A DNA stretch of 64,000 nt from Aspidiotus rigidus. Taxonomy: Eukaryota > Arthropoda > Insecta > Hemiptera > Diaspididae. This document shows, in pieces, positions 1 to 12,095 of the stretch; position 1 is the first letter of the stretch; each line of letters starts with the position of its first letter. The notes under the pieces were generated by a model, which was given only the letters and a program-made list of their open reading frames with translations, had not been told where the DNA came from and made no database searches. The stretch spans positions 17,271,001-17,335,000 of the forward strand of contig JAVHKY010000003.1 of the NCBI GenBank assembly GCA_035079385.1, read 5' to 3'. The translations under genes and the position numbers were made by a program.

Positions 1-85
1 CTACATCAGATACACAATTTCTTAAAACTCAGGGCCGAAAAGAAATATCTCGATAAACACAGTGGCTCAAATCGATCTAACTTAC

Positions 86-1139
86 CATAAATTGGCGGCG
101 CAATCAAGTTAATTTTAATAGGAATTTCTTCCGTAGAACACAGTAAGCCGGATTTTAGGGCAGCTTTGACAGCATCAATACCTTCGTATCCGTAGCACGC
201 TACTTCGATATCAGCTCGTATTTTCACAGCTTGGGACGTCAACTTCTGTCTGATATTACTAATAAGTAATTCTTTCGTGTCATCGTCTAATCCGCATTCA
301 TCTAAGATGCTAGGATCGCTGAACAAAAGGGTGAAATCGAACAATACTGTAAAATTGTTTGCAAACGCTTAGTATAGTATGAAGTTGAATTTACGTAATA
401 CCACATCAACGATTGAAAGAACAATTCATCTTTTAAAGCATGCCACCAAGTGGTATTTCCCAAGATTCAAATAAAACGACGATTTACTCATTAAAATTGT
501 TACTTCTTCGCTATAGCAGAAGCTTCATTTTATACACCGCTGATGGTGGGCACGTTACTCCAACTTTGCAAAACGAAACCTAAAAAGTATTCTCAACTTA
601 CTGTACGGCTTGTTTGAAGAAATCATAAGCAGATGCTTTCTTCTTCGTTTTCTCCTCGTGTAACCAGGCCGTCCTCTGATATAGTTCTTCGAGTTGAGCA
701 TCGCTGTCGAATTTCAACAATTCGGCAACATGTCTCAAAATCGAGTTCACAGCTTTAGCCTTGGAAAATCGTTCAGTACATTTTTCCACATCTTCTGGCG
801 ATACTCTTCGTTTACTTAAATCAATATAACCTAAAATATCAAAGCAATGGTCTGTTTTTACAGTTCCAAGATGAGCTTCCAAGGAAGATCGAAAAACGCA
901 CCTTTCTCTTTATCTACTCGGATGACGACGACTGGTTCCGTTTTACCAATTCTTATAAGCTTATTGATGGAACGAATACGTCTTCTGGATAATTCTGACA
1001 GCAGTATCATACCTTCGATATTATTATACTCTAAAAGGTGAACGTAGGCACCCATTTCTTCTATACTTCGCACGTTCACCATAACAACGTCATCTATCTC
1101 CGGGTATCGATCAGCGTAAAAACGACAAGAAAGCGGCAT
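86..1139 (-). CDS. EIF2S1: Eukaryotic translation initiation factor 2 subunit alpha, partial (first three coding exons)
   Basis: This is the alpha subunit of eIF2, which carries Met-tRNAi to the 40S ribosome. Phosphorylation of its Ser51 shuts down general translation in the integrated stress response. Coding exons on the minus strand are 1139-902, 830-602 and 318-86. They join in phase at GT/AG borders (donors GTGCGT, GTAAGT and GTAAGT). The start is the ATG at 1139-1137 ([17 protein letters not shown]), which matches the family N-terminus minus one residue. The S1/OB fold covers residues 10-90. [15 protein letters not shown] contains the phosphosite, and the serine before RRR is residue 51 counting Met. 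The alpha-helical domain follows, then the start of the C-terminal domain ([20 protein letters not shown]). About 233 codons are present against about 315 in the human protein, so the rest lies left of position 1. Identification is by recognition of the conserved protein. Confidence 0.96.
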
Positions 1140-1440
1140 TTTGAAGGACTCGTCTAGCCAAGTTGGGAGCAATTTAACCAAATAAAATTCAGAAAAACAA
1201 GCTGCGGCTTAATTTGTATTTCATCAGCACGAAAAATTAATTTTTTAAAACACCGAGTCGTGTGTTGCGGATATCACTATATCAGTAGAAATTGAGATTT
1301 GAGGCATTCCGCGTGTTTCTGAAATCTGAGTTTCAACGCGTGTGTGTATGTAATGTGTACCTTTGTGTGCGTTACCGGCCGGTTTTGCTGTGTTGCCACG
1401 TCTAGGACGATCGAGTTCTTAAAGACTCCATAAGAGGGTG
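1140..1440 (-). promoter_or_regulatory. 5' flank of EIF2S1: probable 5'UTR and promoter
   Basis: This stretch directly precedes the EIF2S1 start codon and carries no other ORF of note. It contains a short GC-richer patch (near 1365-1410) in otherwise AT-rich DNA. No TATA box or initiator could be chosen with confidence, so the role is inferred from position only. Confidence 0.35.
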
Positions 1441-1469
1441 CTAAAGAAGGACAACAATCACGACATACT

Positions 1470-1522
1470 AAATTATTTATTTATTTATTGCGAACCGCGC
1501 AGGATAAATAAATAAATAATTT
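1470..1522. repeat. AT-rich perfect inverted repeat (19-bp arms)
   Basis: The arms 1470-1488 and 1504-1522 are perfect reverse complements built of ATTT/AAAT units. They are separated by a 15-bp GC-rich spacer (TGCGAACCGCGCAGG). It lies just upstream of the EIF2S1 promoter region. It can form a hairpin or cruciform; no function is known. Confidence 0.85.
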
Positions 1523-1529
1523 AATATGG

Positions 1530-3846
1530 TTCACCGTAATATTTTATCCCACCGTGTTCAATCTGGACTTCTGGCGCACTTCAGCGCACTCACCTTTTCT
1601 CCCTCTCATGACTTACTTTTTTCAGCATTTCTGTCTAACCCAAAAATTTTGAAAATCCTCGAATTCCAATACTGAATATTTCACTGTTTTCAAGGCAAAT
1701 AATAAATCTTTTACTCTTTTTTTTTTCTCAAGCAGTTCAAAACTTTTCAAACTCATTCTACTAGTATTCAATAGACAGTCTAAATTTATTTGCAATTGAC
1801 TTCTTCTCTTAAATATTGTGATCCAATTATTATTAGGAGAAATATTGTGATCCAATTATTTTTAGGAGGCCTGGTAAATCCTCTAATTCTCATTATTGAA
1901 TATTCAATTATTTTAAAGCAACTATTTTTTTTTATGGCTACTAATTAAAAATTAATCATATTTTCGTATCAATTTTCTATCACAATGATATTATATTAAA
2001 CTACAATGAAGCTGAACCACATTCTTTGAAGAAATCTTTCTCATAAGCCAGTGCTTAATAATTTCTGAACTTGAAGCGGTTGCAATTCATTTTCTTTTTG
2101 TGGGCGTTATCTGGTTTACTCGAAAAAATTTTTAGGACGCAATCTGGTCGCATTTGTTGTTGTTGCTGTTGCTGTTGTTTTTTTTTTTTTTTGGGCGCAA
2201 TCTGGATCCAAAGTCGGACCTCAAACTGCTTCTCCCTCTCCCGGTTGCACACTCATTAGCAAAATTTTTAGATGAAGCATGTCCAGTCCACACTAATGAA
2301 CAAAATATTTCGTCCGTATGTTCCGTAATAATCAGGTAATTATATACTGGGCATTCTTATTTTGAAAATATAACACAATATGTAACGCAGAATTCTGCAT
2401 TGCGTACATACTTGTAGGTACAGTATCATATTGAATTTGTACTTATAATAATTTGCTTAAGACCATACGACTTGTTTTGGTAAAAATTGAAAATATAAAA
2501 ATCACACAATTACGAGAAATATTATCGAAGATGAGTTTCTATTAGGTATTTCAACAGTTTCGCGGAGAAGCAGTCTGCTTAATCATTTAAGTAGCTCACT
2601 ATAGCATCGATATAGATTAAATGATATTTATTCAACATGTTCCGTGCAAAATGATATTGTCGAAACGCGACTTCTTCGGGAAAAACATAAGATGAAGACT
2701 CAATTTAATGTAGCTCTCTAGAGATTGTGAACAATTAAAGATGGAAACCTATATTTTAAATTTTGACTACAAAATCACTCACGCATCTTTATTATATTTT
2801 GTATGTTTGTGATAAGAATATAAAGCTAGAGGAGATCAATAATATTGTAAAAAAAATTCAATTGACTATAGTTTCCCGTCACAATACGATGTGGCAATCC
2901 AAATTCATTTTAAATTCCTAATGAGTGAGTATAACATTAATATCATTCTCTTCCCTCAATTGCATTCTTTCCTTGTGTACCCAACGGTTCAGATCCGTTT
3001 AATAAAAATAATGCATATCGGAATCGATTTTAAGCGTGCATTTTGAAATTATTACGAGGGTAATAAAATACCATCAAACAGTCTCCTCCGTAATCTATGA
3101 TCAAACTTAATAATCCTGTTCTTCTAAAGACTAGAGGATATCACGCAAGAAAAAGAAAAACAACCTTCGGCCTTGTTTTACTTTGTTTAACCGAACAAGT
3201 CTTATTGCTGAATGTATACAGAGAAAATCATACCGAATCATTTTTTTTATTTTTAACGTACTAAGACTGATGCAAATCATCTTCTAGTAATAACGAGAAG
3301 TGATATAGTGTATAGAATATAGCTAGAAGAATATGAAGGTTTTCCCGTTATTAAGTACAGAGATAAGAACGATAGATCAAACTGAAGTTAATATCATTCT
3401 TCATTACAAGATGTTGTGAAGTATATATTATGATAATGGAGGTCGAGTGAAACGGCTTGTAGACAACCGACGATAACGGTGCGATCGATTCTCACAAGAT
3501 TTATTTTTCGACAGACGACCTGAATCTTTTCAGCCTTTGGTTTCTCGCACAAGAACTGGAACATTGATTCAGAAAACAGATCATCAGACTCATTTTATTA
3601 CTCGTATATAAAAGTGAAATTTTGAGTGTCCCTTAAATGGATTTTGGCAGGGTGATCTTACGACTTAAGCCACTTTAGGTTCGTTGTGAGTTAATTTGGT
3701 CAGCTTGAATATCTTAACCAAGGCAGTTTTCCCATAAACGAAGTGCTGCACATAGAGTAAGTCTGTCAAGTTAAAAACTCAGAAAACCGTTGAAATTGGT
3801 AGCGCACATATTATATTGAATGTGGTATATATAACAAGAAAAGCCT
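1530..3846. other. Intergenic DNA without recognisable gene; low-complexity tract at about 2155-2193
   Basis: All ORFs here are short, AT-driven and without recognisable domains. A (GTT/GCT)n run followed by a T tract lies at about 2155-2193 and explains the poly-Cys/Leu ORFs there. I see nothing else to support. Confidence 0.6.
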
Positions 3847-3850
3847 AAAT

Positions 3851-4238
3851 GAGGAGTTATCTGTCAAAAGGGCACCCGTGAGCGATAGTTGATTTTCAAA
3901 ATATGTCTTTGAAGTTTCATGTTCAGATTACTCATTCCACATTCATTTTATCAAAAAATCTATAATAACAGAAAATATTTTGCGTGTTTTCATCTTTACA
4001 GATCACTAATTATTTTTCAAATTGATCGACAAATGAATCTGGGACAATTCCATAAAGATGTGTACCTCGGGTGCCCTTTTTATGGAGATGGGGTTGAGTG
4101 ACCATAAGCGTACATGTAATTTTTCGTTTTTTTCAAAATTTTGTATACTGATAGGAAACGGTTCAGTGAATTCAAAAATGTGGATATCCACAAAAAGGGC
4201 ACCCCTTTGATGGGTGCCCTTTTGACAGATAACTCCTC
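3851..4238. mobile_element. MITE, 388 bp, 27-bp perfect terminal inverted repeats, AAAT target duplication
   Basis: The left terminus 3851-3877 (begins GAGGAGTTATCTGTC, ends GGGCACCC) is the exact reverse complement of 4212-4238. It is flanked by AAAT at 3847-3850 and 4239-4242. Inside, an AAGGGCACCC-like motif recurs in both orientations (about 4070 and 4195). There is no transposase, so it is a non-autonomous DNA element. The superfamily is unassigned. Confidence 0.88.
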
Positions 4239-4353
4239 AAATAAATGACAATCTCTTCCTTCATTCAGGTTCAATTTGAATAAAGACATCGACACCAACC
4301 ATCGAGAAATACCAATTTTCCCCATGCGATGTAGGTATAAAATTTGTACGTAT

Positions 4354-4969
4354 TGTTACGGCTGACTATCGCCACCCTTACCTTATACATAAACTTTAAC
4401 CTTTGTAGTATATCTTATTATTAGGTATCCTTATTTTCAAACCTACATACATGTACTTTAAACTCTGCTGTATATCTCATTATTAGGTATCCTTATTTCA
4501 AACCTACATGTACTCTAAACTCTTGTTATATATTTTATTATTAGGTATCCTTATTATCAAATCTACATGTACTTTAAACTCATACATCTTATTATCAAGT
4601 ATCCTTACTACTATTTAATCTTATATACCTCTTTGATCTTTGTACCTTACATAATACCTAAATTAACTATATCACTGTATTTTCTACTCGTATATCTTGT
4701 ACTATGAACTATCTCTTGAATAACTTGTACTACTCCATAAGCCTAGGAACTACCCTATATAAACCCCAAGATACCATGTACAAAATCAGTCTTATTTCTC
4801 CTTCAGTCAAATGTTGTTCCTGTAGTGCTAACCCACTTTGCTGTTGAACGGTTTGACTAGAGACTCACAGGCCTAAAGTGTCCAATATTAATTAATAATA
4901 TAACGTGTAAAAACAAACTTTTATTTCTCTTCTTAAAATTGTGCAGACAGTCTATATTCGGTGATAACA
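4354..4969. mobile_element. Solo LTR (616 bp) with GTAT target-site duplication
   Basis: The element starts TGTTACGG and ends GATAACA, giving a perfect 5-bp TGTTA/TAACA terminal inverted repeat. It is bordered by GTAT at 4350-4353 and 4970-4973. A TATATAAA box lies at about 4757. No gag-pol sequence lies nearby, so this is a solo LTR left by LTR-LTR recombination. A 4-bp duplication and TGTTAC ends fit Ty3/Gypsy-type LTRs, but the superfamily is inferred. Confidence 0.85.
4390..4615. repeat. Tandem repeat inside the solo LTR (four diverged copies, about 60-66 bp)
   Basis: A unit containing ATTATTAGGTATCCTTAT followed by CCTACATGTACTTTAAACTC recurs about four times upstream of the LTR TATA box. 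Position and structure resemble U3 enhancer repeats of retroelements; the role is inferred. Confidence 0.8.
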
Positions 4970-4973
4970 GTAT

Positions 4974-6394
4974 GCACAACATTATTTTAAAAAACGTGCA
5001 AATGATATATCCTCAGATTATCAGGCAGAAATTGGCAATTTTCAAATACAGGTGAGATTTTCTCGTCGCCACAAAATGAAACAGAACAGCCATAACGCTA
5101 ATTTAAAACCCAGAACTCTACTAGACAGATGGGTGTCACTCATCGATTCGTGCGATTTCCCGTTCATTTCAACGGTCTTCAACTAGATTTCCTAAAAAGA
5201 AATCTACTTTTTATTGGAAAGTTATTTCAGGAAAAACGTCATCCGTCCAATCAGGAAATTGAGATTCCGAGGAAGAGTGTGTCTGACATAATTTGGAGAT
5301 TTTGAAAATTTTCGAAGGTATCCAAAGGGCAGGAGGCTTCGATTTCGTTTGAAGACTTGATATTAATAATGAAACTATACAAGAACTAAATTCTCATTTC
5401 GCTGGAAAAATTAAGTAAGATACTCTAAAAAAGAAGCTAAATTTTACCATCTATCTGGTCGGAAAATAGGCAAATAAAATTAATGGATGATACCTCTTGC
5501 CATCTTTTACTAGAAGCAAAATACACCCAGTTTCATTCACCCTTTAGTTCTATGACGCGTGTTTCTTTTCAGAAAGAAAAAACTGAAGCCTACTTGAAAC
5601 ATAAATCGTTAGTACAAAATTTGTGTCATGTTGCACGATCCCGTTGCTTGTTTTGTTTTTTTTTTTTCTGAAAATTTACGTGAACAAAATGACCTTTCCT
5701 TTTTTGCGGAATATCCAAAATTTTCATCGATAATTTCGATGGCATGACGTCACAGAAAGAAAATGTGAATACTTCCTGCTTTGGGTCGTAAAATATTGTG
5801 GCCATGTCACTTGATAAAAATTCACATGAATTCGGAAAGTTCATATTTTATCAATAGAGAATGTATTCTTCGGCATTTATCAAACCGCGTTCTTCCCAAG
5901 TGTTAGGGAACTGCTGGTTATATGTATCATGAGTATGAGGAAGAGGGAGGGGTGGTAGAGAAGAGATTCTATTTTGCCAAAAATTAAATGAATGCAGAGG
6001 AACTATCGAACTCGTGAAAAATCGAAAAAGGCGCTCCAATTTCAGAAGTAAAAAACTGAAGAAAGTGAGAAATTATGACTTCACGACTTTAAAAAGACCG
6101 AATTTTTTCCCTCGTTTTCAATGTTTAAATCTTCCACTAACCACCCTCCTCCCTCACTCAAAAACAATCATGAAATCATTTCAGGTACCCTACAATACTT
6201 ACAATCAACTGACTTTTACAACAACATCTAAACAACCTGGCCGTCCACATTAATTTTTATCTTCTTATCTTTCTATTTTCATACCATACCGTCGAGCTAA
6301 TAACCTTGTAGTTTTAAAGCTCGTTAAATAAATAAAATAAATAAATAAATGCTAAAGAATGTGCTCTCCGCTAATTAAAGTACTTGAGAATAAA
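4974..6394. other. Intergenic DNA between EIF2S1 and the AKAP1 3' end, nothing recognised
   Basis: The stretch is AT-rich with only short ORFs lacking recognisable domains. A short (AAAT)n run lies near 6328-6350. I see no gene, RNA or clear mobile element. Confidence 0.55.
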
Positions 6395-8161
6395 AGTTTG
6401 ATTCGTAATTTCTTTATTTTCAAATAAACTATAGTATAATATTTATCTATTACTATTGTTTCCTTAAGATAACGCACTATTTATAATAAAATGATACAAA
6501 CTTAACAAGTCACGCTAAGACAAAATACAGGTATAACGAAATAATAATAATGAATCATTATTATAATAATGTAAAATATTTCACCTTAAATATACGGAGT
6601 ACAATTAAAATAAAGTACTCGAAACCAGTTTCCCAAAAAAAGAAAATAAAAGAAAAATAGTCTTTAAATTTTTCTTATTATTAATTTGATTTAGAGGAAA
6701 CAAAATTTGTTTAAATTATAATAAACTTCAAATTGATATTCTTCTTTTTAGAGTACCTTCTTCTTAGAAAAAAAAAATATATTAGTAAAGATACGGCATC
6801 AAACAATTAACCAATTTTTGTGTAAAAATGTATGATAAATAAATATAATATAGTCATAGAAAATTATAAGAAAAAGAAAAAAAAAAGGGGGGAAAGAGAT
6901 AAACGTAATTAATCACTTCACGCACGTCTGCGAACCGCGGTTAGTTAAAAACACGTTAATGTACTCCACTGCCTCGTTATATTTATATTTTGACAAGCAT
7001 GGCATACAATGTATACTCATATCATAATTTAAAGAAAAAAGAAAAAAAAAAAGATTCAAACACTGAACTACAAACTTTAAAAAAGGATGAATTAGATAAA
7101 AAGCTACAACAATTCGTTAAACACATTCCAACGAATAATTCAGCCAAAGATAAAAATATTCTGCACCCATATCGCATATATGCGAGCGCAAAATTTTTTC
7201 AGTTCACGCGAGAACTCATGGAGGCGGGTAAAAAAAAATGAATAAAGAAAAAAAAAATTAAAAAAGACAAATATAAGATAGAATAGATAATATAATACAA
7301 TATACGATGAAGAATAAATTCTAAGAATCAAAAAAGTGAAATGGTATTGGCTTGAAAGTTGTTACACTTAATTCAAGCTTAAAAATTTTATGTATTTTAA
7401 CCAATAATTATAATAAAATAAAAAAAGAAAAAGAAAAAAAAAAAAAAAAAAAAAGAAAGAATTACTCCGATAAATCATCAGTTACTTTGTTTCTTATGTA
7501 CGGATACGTTGATCGAATGATGTAACTCAAAAATTGATCACGCAAAATAATTCGATCATTTGATAAGTATAAAACACTCCCAAACCACACTCACAAAGTT
7601 CCGCGTACCCAGAAATTGTACTTTGCACAACAATAAAAATCAATTTTCTCTCACCTCATACTGCACCACGAATACAGTCACTTACGCAAACCATTTATCA
7701 TCAATATTTAAAAAAGTCTCACCCCACCTTGAAAAGACGTATACATAATTTCAAATATCAGTTTAAAAGTCACTTTTTTAACTTCGCACTTCGACCTAAA
7801 TTAGATTAGTTCAACATCAAAATGACGCAAAACACTGAAAACACGCGTTAAAAAATTCATTTGTCGGCTTCCCAACGAACGTAGTTAATAAGACGAAGTT
7901 ATTCAATTTTATTTCACTAAGAATTTTTCTCCTCACTGCGTACGTAAACTGAAATCTGGTTCAATTATTTCACTGTGCAAAAAAAAAAAACAAATTCAAC
8001 CAGGCACATCGCAAGAAAAAATCAAGATTGCCATTTAAAAAAACAAAAAAAAAAAAAAAAAAAGGCGACAGAGGTTCGACACGATTACGATGAAACATCC
8101 GACTTCAATAATTTATAGTAGACAGGTATATTAAATGTAAACTTTCTGAGCTGCCTTCATC
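6395..8161 (-). other. Probable 3'UTR of the AKAP1-like gene
   Basis: This A-rich plus strand (U-rich in the transcript) follows the AKAP1 stop codon at 8164-8162. It contains long homopolymer tracts (7437-7454, 8040-8062). An AATAAA signal on the minus strand lies at 6418-6413, which would place cleavage near 6395. Other signals may be used, so the 3' border is an inference. Confidence 0.45.
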
Positions 8162-9486
8162 TTAGGAATACACGTAATAATCTTCCGATTGCGCTCCGTC
8201 ATTTGGTACTAAGGGATACGCAAATCCTCTGGCAACTAATTCATCGTTTATTAATATCACCTAAAATAAATAACGTAATATCAGAATATTCCCTGGTCGA
8301 GTTAACGAAATCTAGTTATTCTATCCTCACCTGTGATCCGTGGACAACGTACAATAATATAAGAGGAATTCCTTCCGGCGTATAATCGTAAACTTGCGCT
8401 TGTAATATCTGGCCGTACGTAAGGCCTTGAACGACCAACTTGGCCTCTTCACACCACGTTTCATCTATTTGCGAATAAAATAAAGCAACCATTTATATTA
8501 GGTTCACAAGACATATTTCGAAATACTAAAATTCGACAAAAGAGTCATACGACCAAAATAAAAATGTTATAGTTATAATGATTTTCCCTTCAATCAATAC
8601 GCTTTACTTAACTCAAATAATACGAGCTATTTAGAGCAGGTAGTCTTTTTAACACCCTTGTAAACTCAAGATTTAGTGAAAAGTAGTGATGAGGGTGGTC
8701 AACAATAGAAGCTAAGAAGACTTGAGACCGTCATTTAGATTTCAAATATGAAAAGCGAGTATCTTCAGAAAATTACAGCCCCAGTTCAGCTGCAGGAGAA
8801 GGAAGTTGCCTCCTTCACATGTACACAATTGACGCAATTCAATACTCTAGAATGAGTTTCTTCGCACATTTTCTTTAATTACGAATTCGTAATAAAAAAC
8901 CAGATGCGCACGACGTTCCCCCTCAGCAACGATTACTTTTAATGGCGTTCTTTGAACATTATCTTCTACATGACTTGAAAATAAGAAAACAATTAACGGG
9001 AAACGTCAACACTTACTGATAGGAGCGATATTAGCTAAAAAGCATTCGACAGCTTGGAATGGCAACGTTATAAAGTCGGCTCGAACCGCTCTCAAAGAGC
9101 TCGAGCTCAACGTTAGATAGCCACCATAATCCAGAAAACGTACGTCGCACGTTTCTGATTCTTCATCGACAGCGGTTATGTGCGCTCGGTACCAACCACC
9201 CATCGCAGGCGCGGCAACGATAGCGTCTAAACGACACACGAGTTCCATCATTAGCACACCGAAATACTCATCCTCTACCTCGAGGAATTACAGAGAACTC
9301 GAGCTCACCTTTCACCGGTTTTGGTATGAGCGGTGCTTCCGGACTATTGTATGCCATGTTCATATTCATGTTCAGTATTGTCAACGATTGGTACGAAGGA
9401 TGCATAGGTTGCTGCAGGAACAAATGACCGGCTGTCACTACACTACTAATCACAACGTCATTATTCACTCCTTCCACGAGATCCAG
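8162..9486 (-). CDS. AKAP1: AKAP1 Tudor domain and C-terminus (four exons)
   Basis: Exons are 9486-9309, 9274-9017, 8464-8331 and 8260-8162. LDLVEGVNNDVVISSVVTAG leads into the extended Tudor domain. RLDAIVAAPAMGGWYRAHI and VRFLDYGGY supply the aromatic cage and the DYGG turn, followed by PFQAVECFLANIAPI, WCEEAKLVVQG and a tail ending VYS. The 8331|8260 intron is only 70 nt. Between 9309 and 9274 the frame must shift. Either a 34-nt intron (GTGAGC...GGTAG) or a 37-nt intron (GTGAAAGG...CGAG) restores it; a sequencing indel is the alternative. Confidence 0.88.
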
Positions 9487-12043
9487 CTGAAAATAATGAA
9501 AATTTTACTCGAATCAGAAAACGAAATGGCGGGTTTTCTAACGCGAAGAAAATTAATTATCGAAACAATGACTACGATCCGAGTTAAATATTTTATTCAG
9601 ACCGTTACTTCGCACAGGTTGCGCGTTCTATAATCGATAACAAACAGCCAATTTTTCTTCGATCAAGATTCTCTACACATTGAGAGCGTAGAGACAAAGT
9701 TGATCAATGAAAATCTCTTTATTGTACTCTTTATTTCTTTAAAAGAGAAGCGTCGAAATGACGGGAATTGTAATTACATGGAGCAATTCGGAACGAAGCG
9801 GACACATGATTGGTTGGTGGGCGACTGGAAATTCTTCCAGCGTGAGGTCCTGATACGTCTCTTCAGGGAATCTATTTCTAATCATCTCCAACGCTTTGTT
9901 TATATCTGCTTGGGTTCCTGTCGAGAGAAAAGAAATTTCGACGTTAGTCATAACATTGGTAAAGAAAAAAAAAAAAAGGTTCTATAACCTTCGGTACGGT
10001 AGCCATTAGATTCTTCTTCGAAGCTTCACGCACGCCTTAATAGTTTATTTTTCATTGACACAGAAAAAAAAAAAAAAAATAGAAAAAGGCATTTGATAAC
10101 AATAAATAATAGCAAATTTAGAATGGTATACAAATACGTACACAGTACTACAATCGTTACCGAATTCACACTTGAGTACACTTTCCGATATATACTATTT
10201 AATATGCGCAACTACATGTATCGAATACAGTACGTTATACGTTAGTTAGATAAACAAAGTTGTCATATTTCTAACAACACGTATAGACAGACACTTGATG
10301 CAGCGAGATTGATCGCGTTACTGACGACAGAATCGTTCTCGTTACACGTTGTTTTCTATTTAATGAACTTTGATCAATCGTAATCGACTCACCTTCGAGA
10401 GCGCATATCTTCTTCTTGTAAGACGTAGGATGTTTTTTAATAAATATTCTGGTATTCGATCTCGATTTTACGGTATTGATAAACTGACCCTGTTTACCGA
10501 TCAGTTTTCCAACATGTTCTTGCGGTATAACAAATTGATACCATAACACAACATTCTGGTCTCCTGATATCGAGCTGCCCCCAGCTGGCGTCTGCGGCGA
10601 GGGAGAGACAGCGCCTTCACTGCACCCCTTACCACTATCACTGGAACCCTGCAGAAAAAAACAAAAAAAAAACGCGGAAATGTTTACAAAGAATGATTGC
10701 ATTGTTTACAGTAAATGAATAAAGATTACTAACTTCACTATGAGCATCCGAAAACTGAACTGACTGACAATCTAAAATGGTATCAACTGGACTATGGTTG
10801 GCAGAGTCTCTTTCATTATCACAGTCTTTTTGATGGTTTTCAATGACTTTCAGATCACAATCTTTAGATTCCTTTATACTACAACTGAAACAATAAAACA
10901 AAAATTTTCAATTTTTCCGTTTAAAAATGAAATTATTTCTTTTTTTTTCGGACTTCATTTACCTTAGTCTATCATTTTCACGAGAATCTAAACTAGTTTT
11001 TTCGATATCAGACGATTTATTTCTGGTAGAGTGTTTCATATCTTTAACATTCGTCCTGCTCCCGCAGAACTCGATATTTTTGTTATTTGAATCACAGGTA
11101 GTTTTTTTACAAGTTGTCGTCGTCTCCGTTGTGATTTCGCTTCCAGGCGATTTGACTTCATCGCCATCATCACGTTGTTGGGCTTTCAAACGTTTTTTAG
11201 CTCTTCGTTTACGCGCCTTCGAAGGCGCCGAAGATGCCGTAGGTGATAAGGCTTTTGTAGGCGATTTGCCTCTACTAGCAGCCTTGTTGGTATCAGCGTT
11301 AGTAGAAGACGATATTAAATTATCACTATCTTTAGCCAAGTAATTTTGTCTTTTGGCTTTCTCGCCGGTTTGTTTGCGCTTCGACTTATTATCGTTAATT
11401 CGCATGCTTTCTAATTTCAGCATGGCCACATCTAAGTCGTCACTCACGCCGTTCGAGTGCCGATTCGGATTACAGCATGTACCGCCGCTATTAAGTTTCA
11501 GTTTTTCCGATTCAGAATTCTTTCTCTTTTCTACAATACTACCCTCTGTTCCACACGCGGCGGCCGTATCACCAAGGTTGCTCTCAACGATGCTCTTCTC
11601 CATCGACTCCCCGTCCACGCCAGTGGATGCTTCGGTATCGCACAAATCTTTCGAATCGTCATTCTTAACATTGGTATTGGCATCATTTTGACGGACTGAC
11701 GTTTCAGTACCGAGTGGGCTCGAGATTTCTTCCTGAAGCATGGCCTGAAAACAGAAAAAAAACCTCTGTCTTAGTCTACACCGCACATTTTTCGAGTATT
11801 CAAGTAGTTAAATTTTATTTTTCCCATTAAAACTATCCATTACTGTTTTTCAAGTTATTTTTAAACCATATGAATCGATTCATGTACCATCGTTGTGAGT
11901 CGAAATTCTGAGGAAACAGGCTTGAGAGTTATCGTGGAGAAAGTTATTTTTGGAGAGTCATAATGGAATTATTGACCTGATACGAGATAAAATGTTTTGA
12001 AAGAAAACTTATATGAGAGTGAACATTCACAGAAATACTATAA

Positions 12044-12095
<52 letters not shown>

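Noticed and set aside
2071..2339. Cys/Leu-rich ORFs
   Set aside because: They are translations of a (GTT/GCT)n and poly-T tract.
4354..4969. Full LTR retrotransposon
   Set aside because: Only one LTR, with a direct GTAT duplication on both sides and no internal coding sequence.
10927..11699. Plus-strand ORFs opposite AKAP1 exon 2
   Set aside because: They are shadows of a real minus-strand exon that joins in phase with its neighbours.
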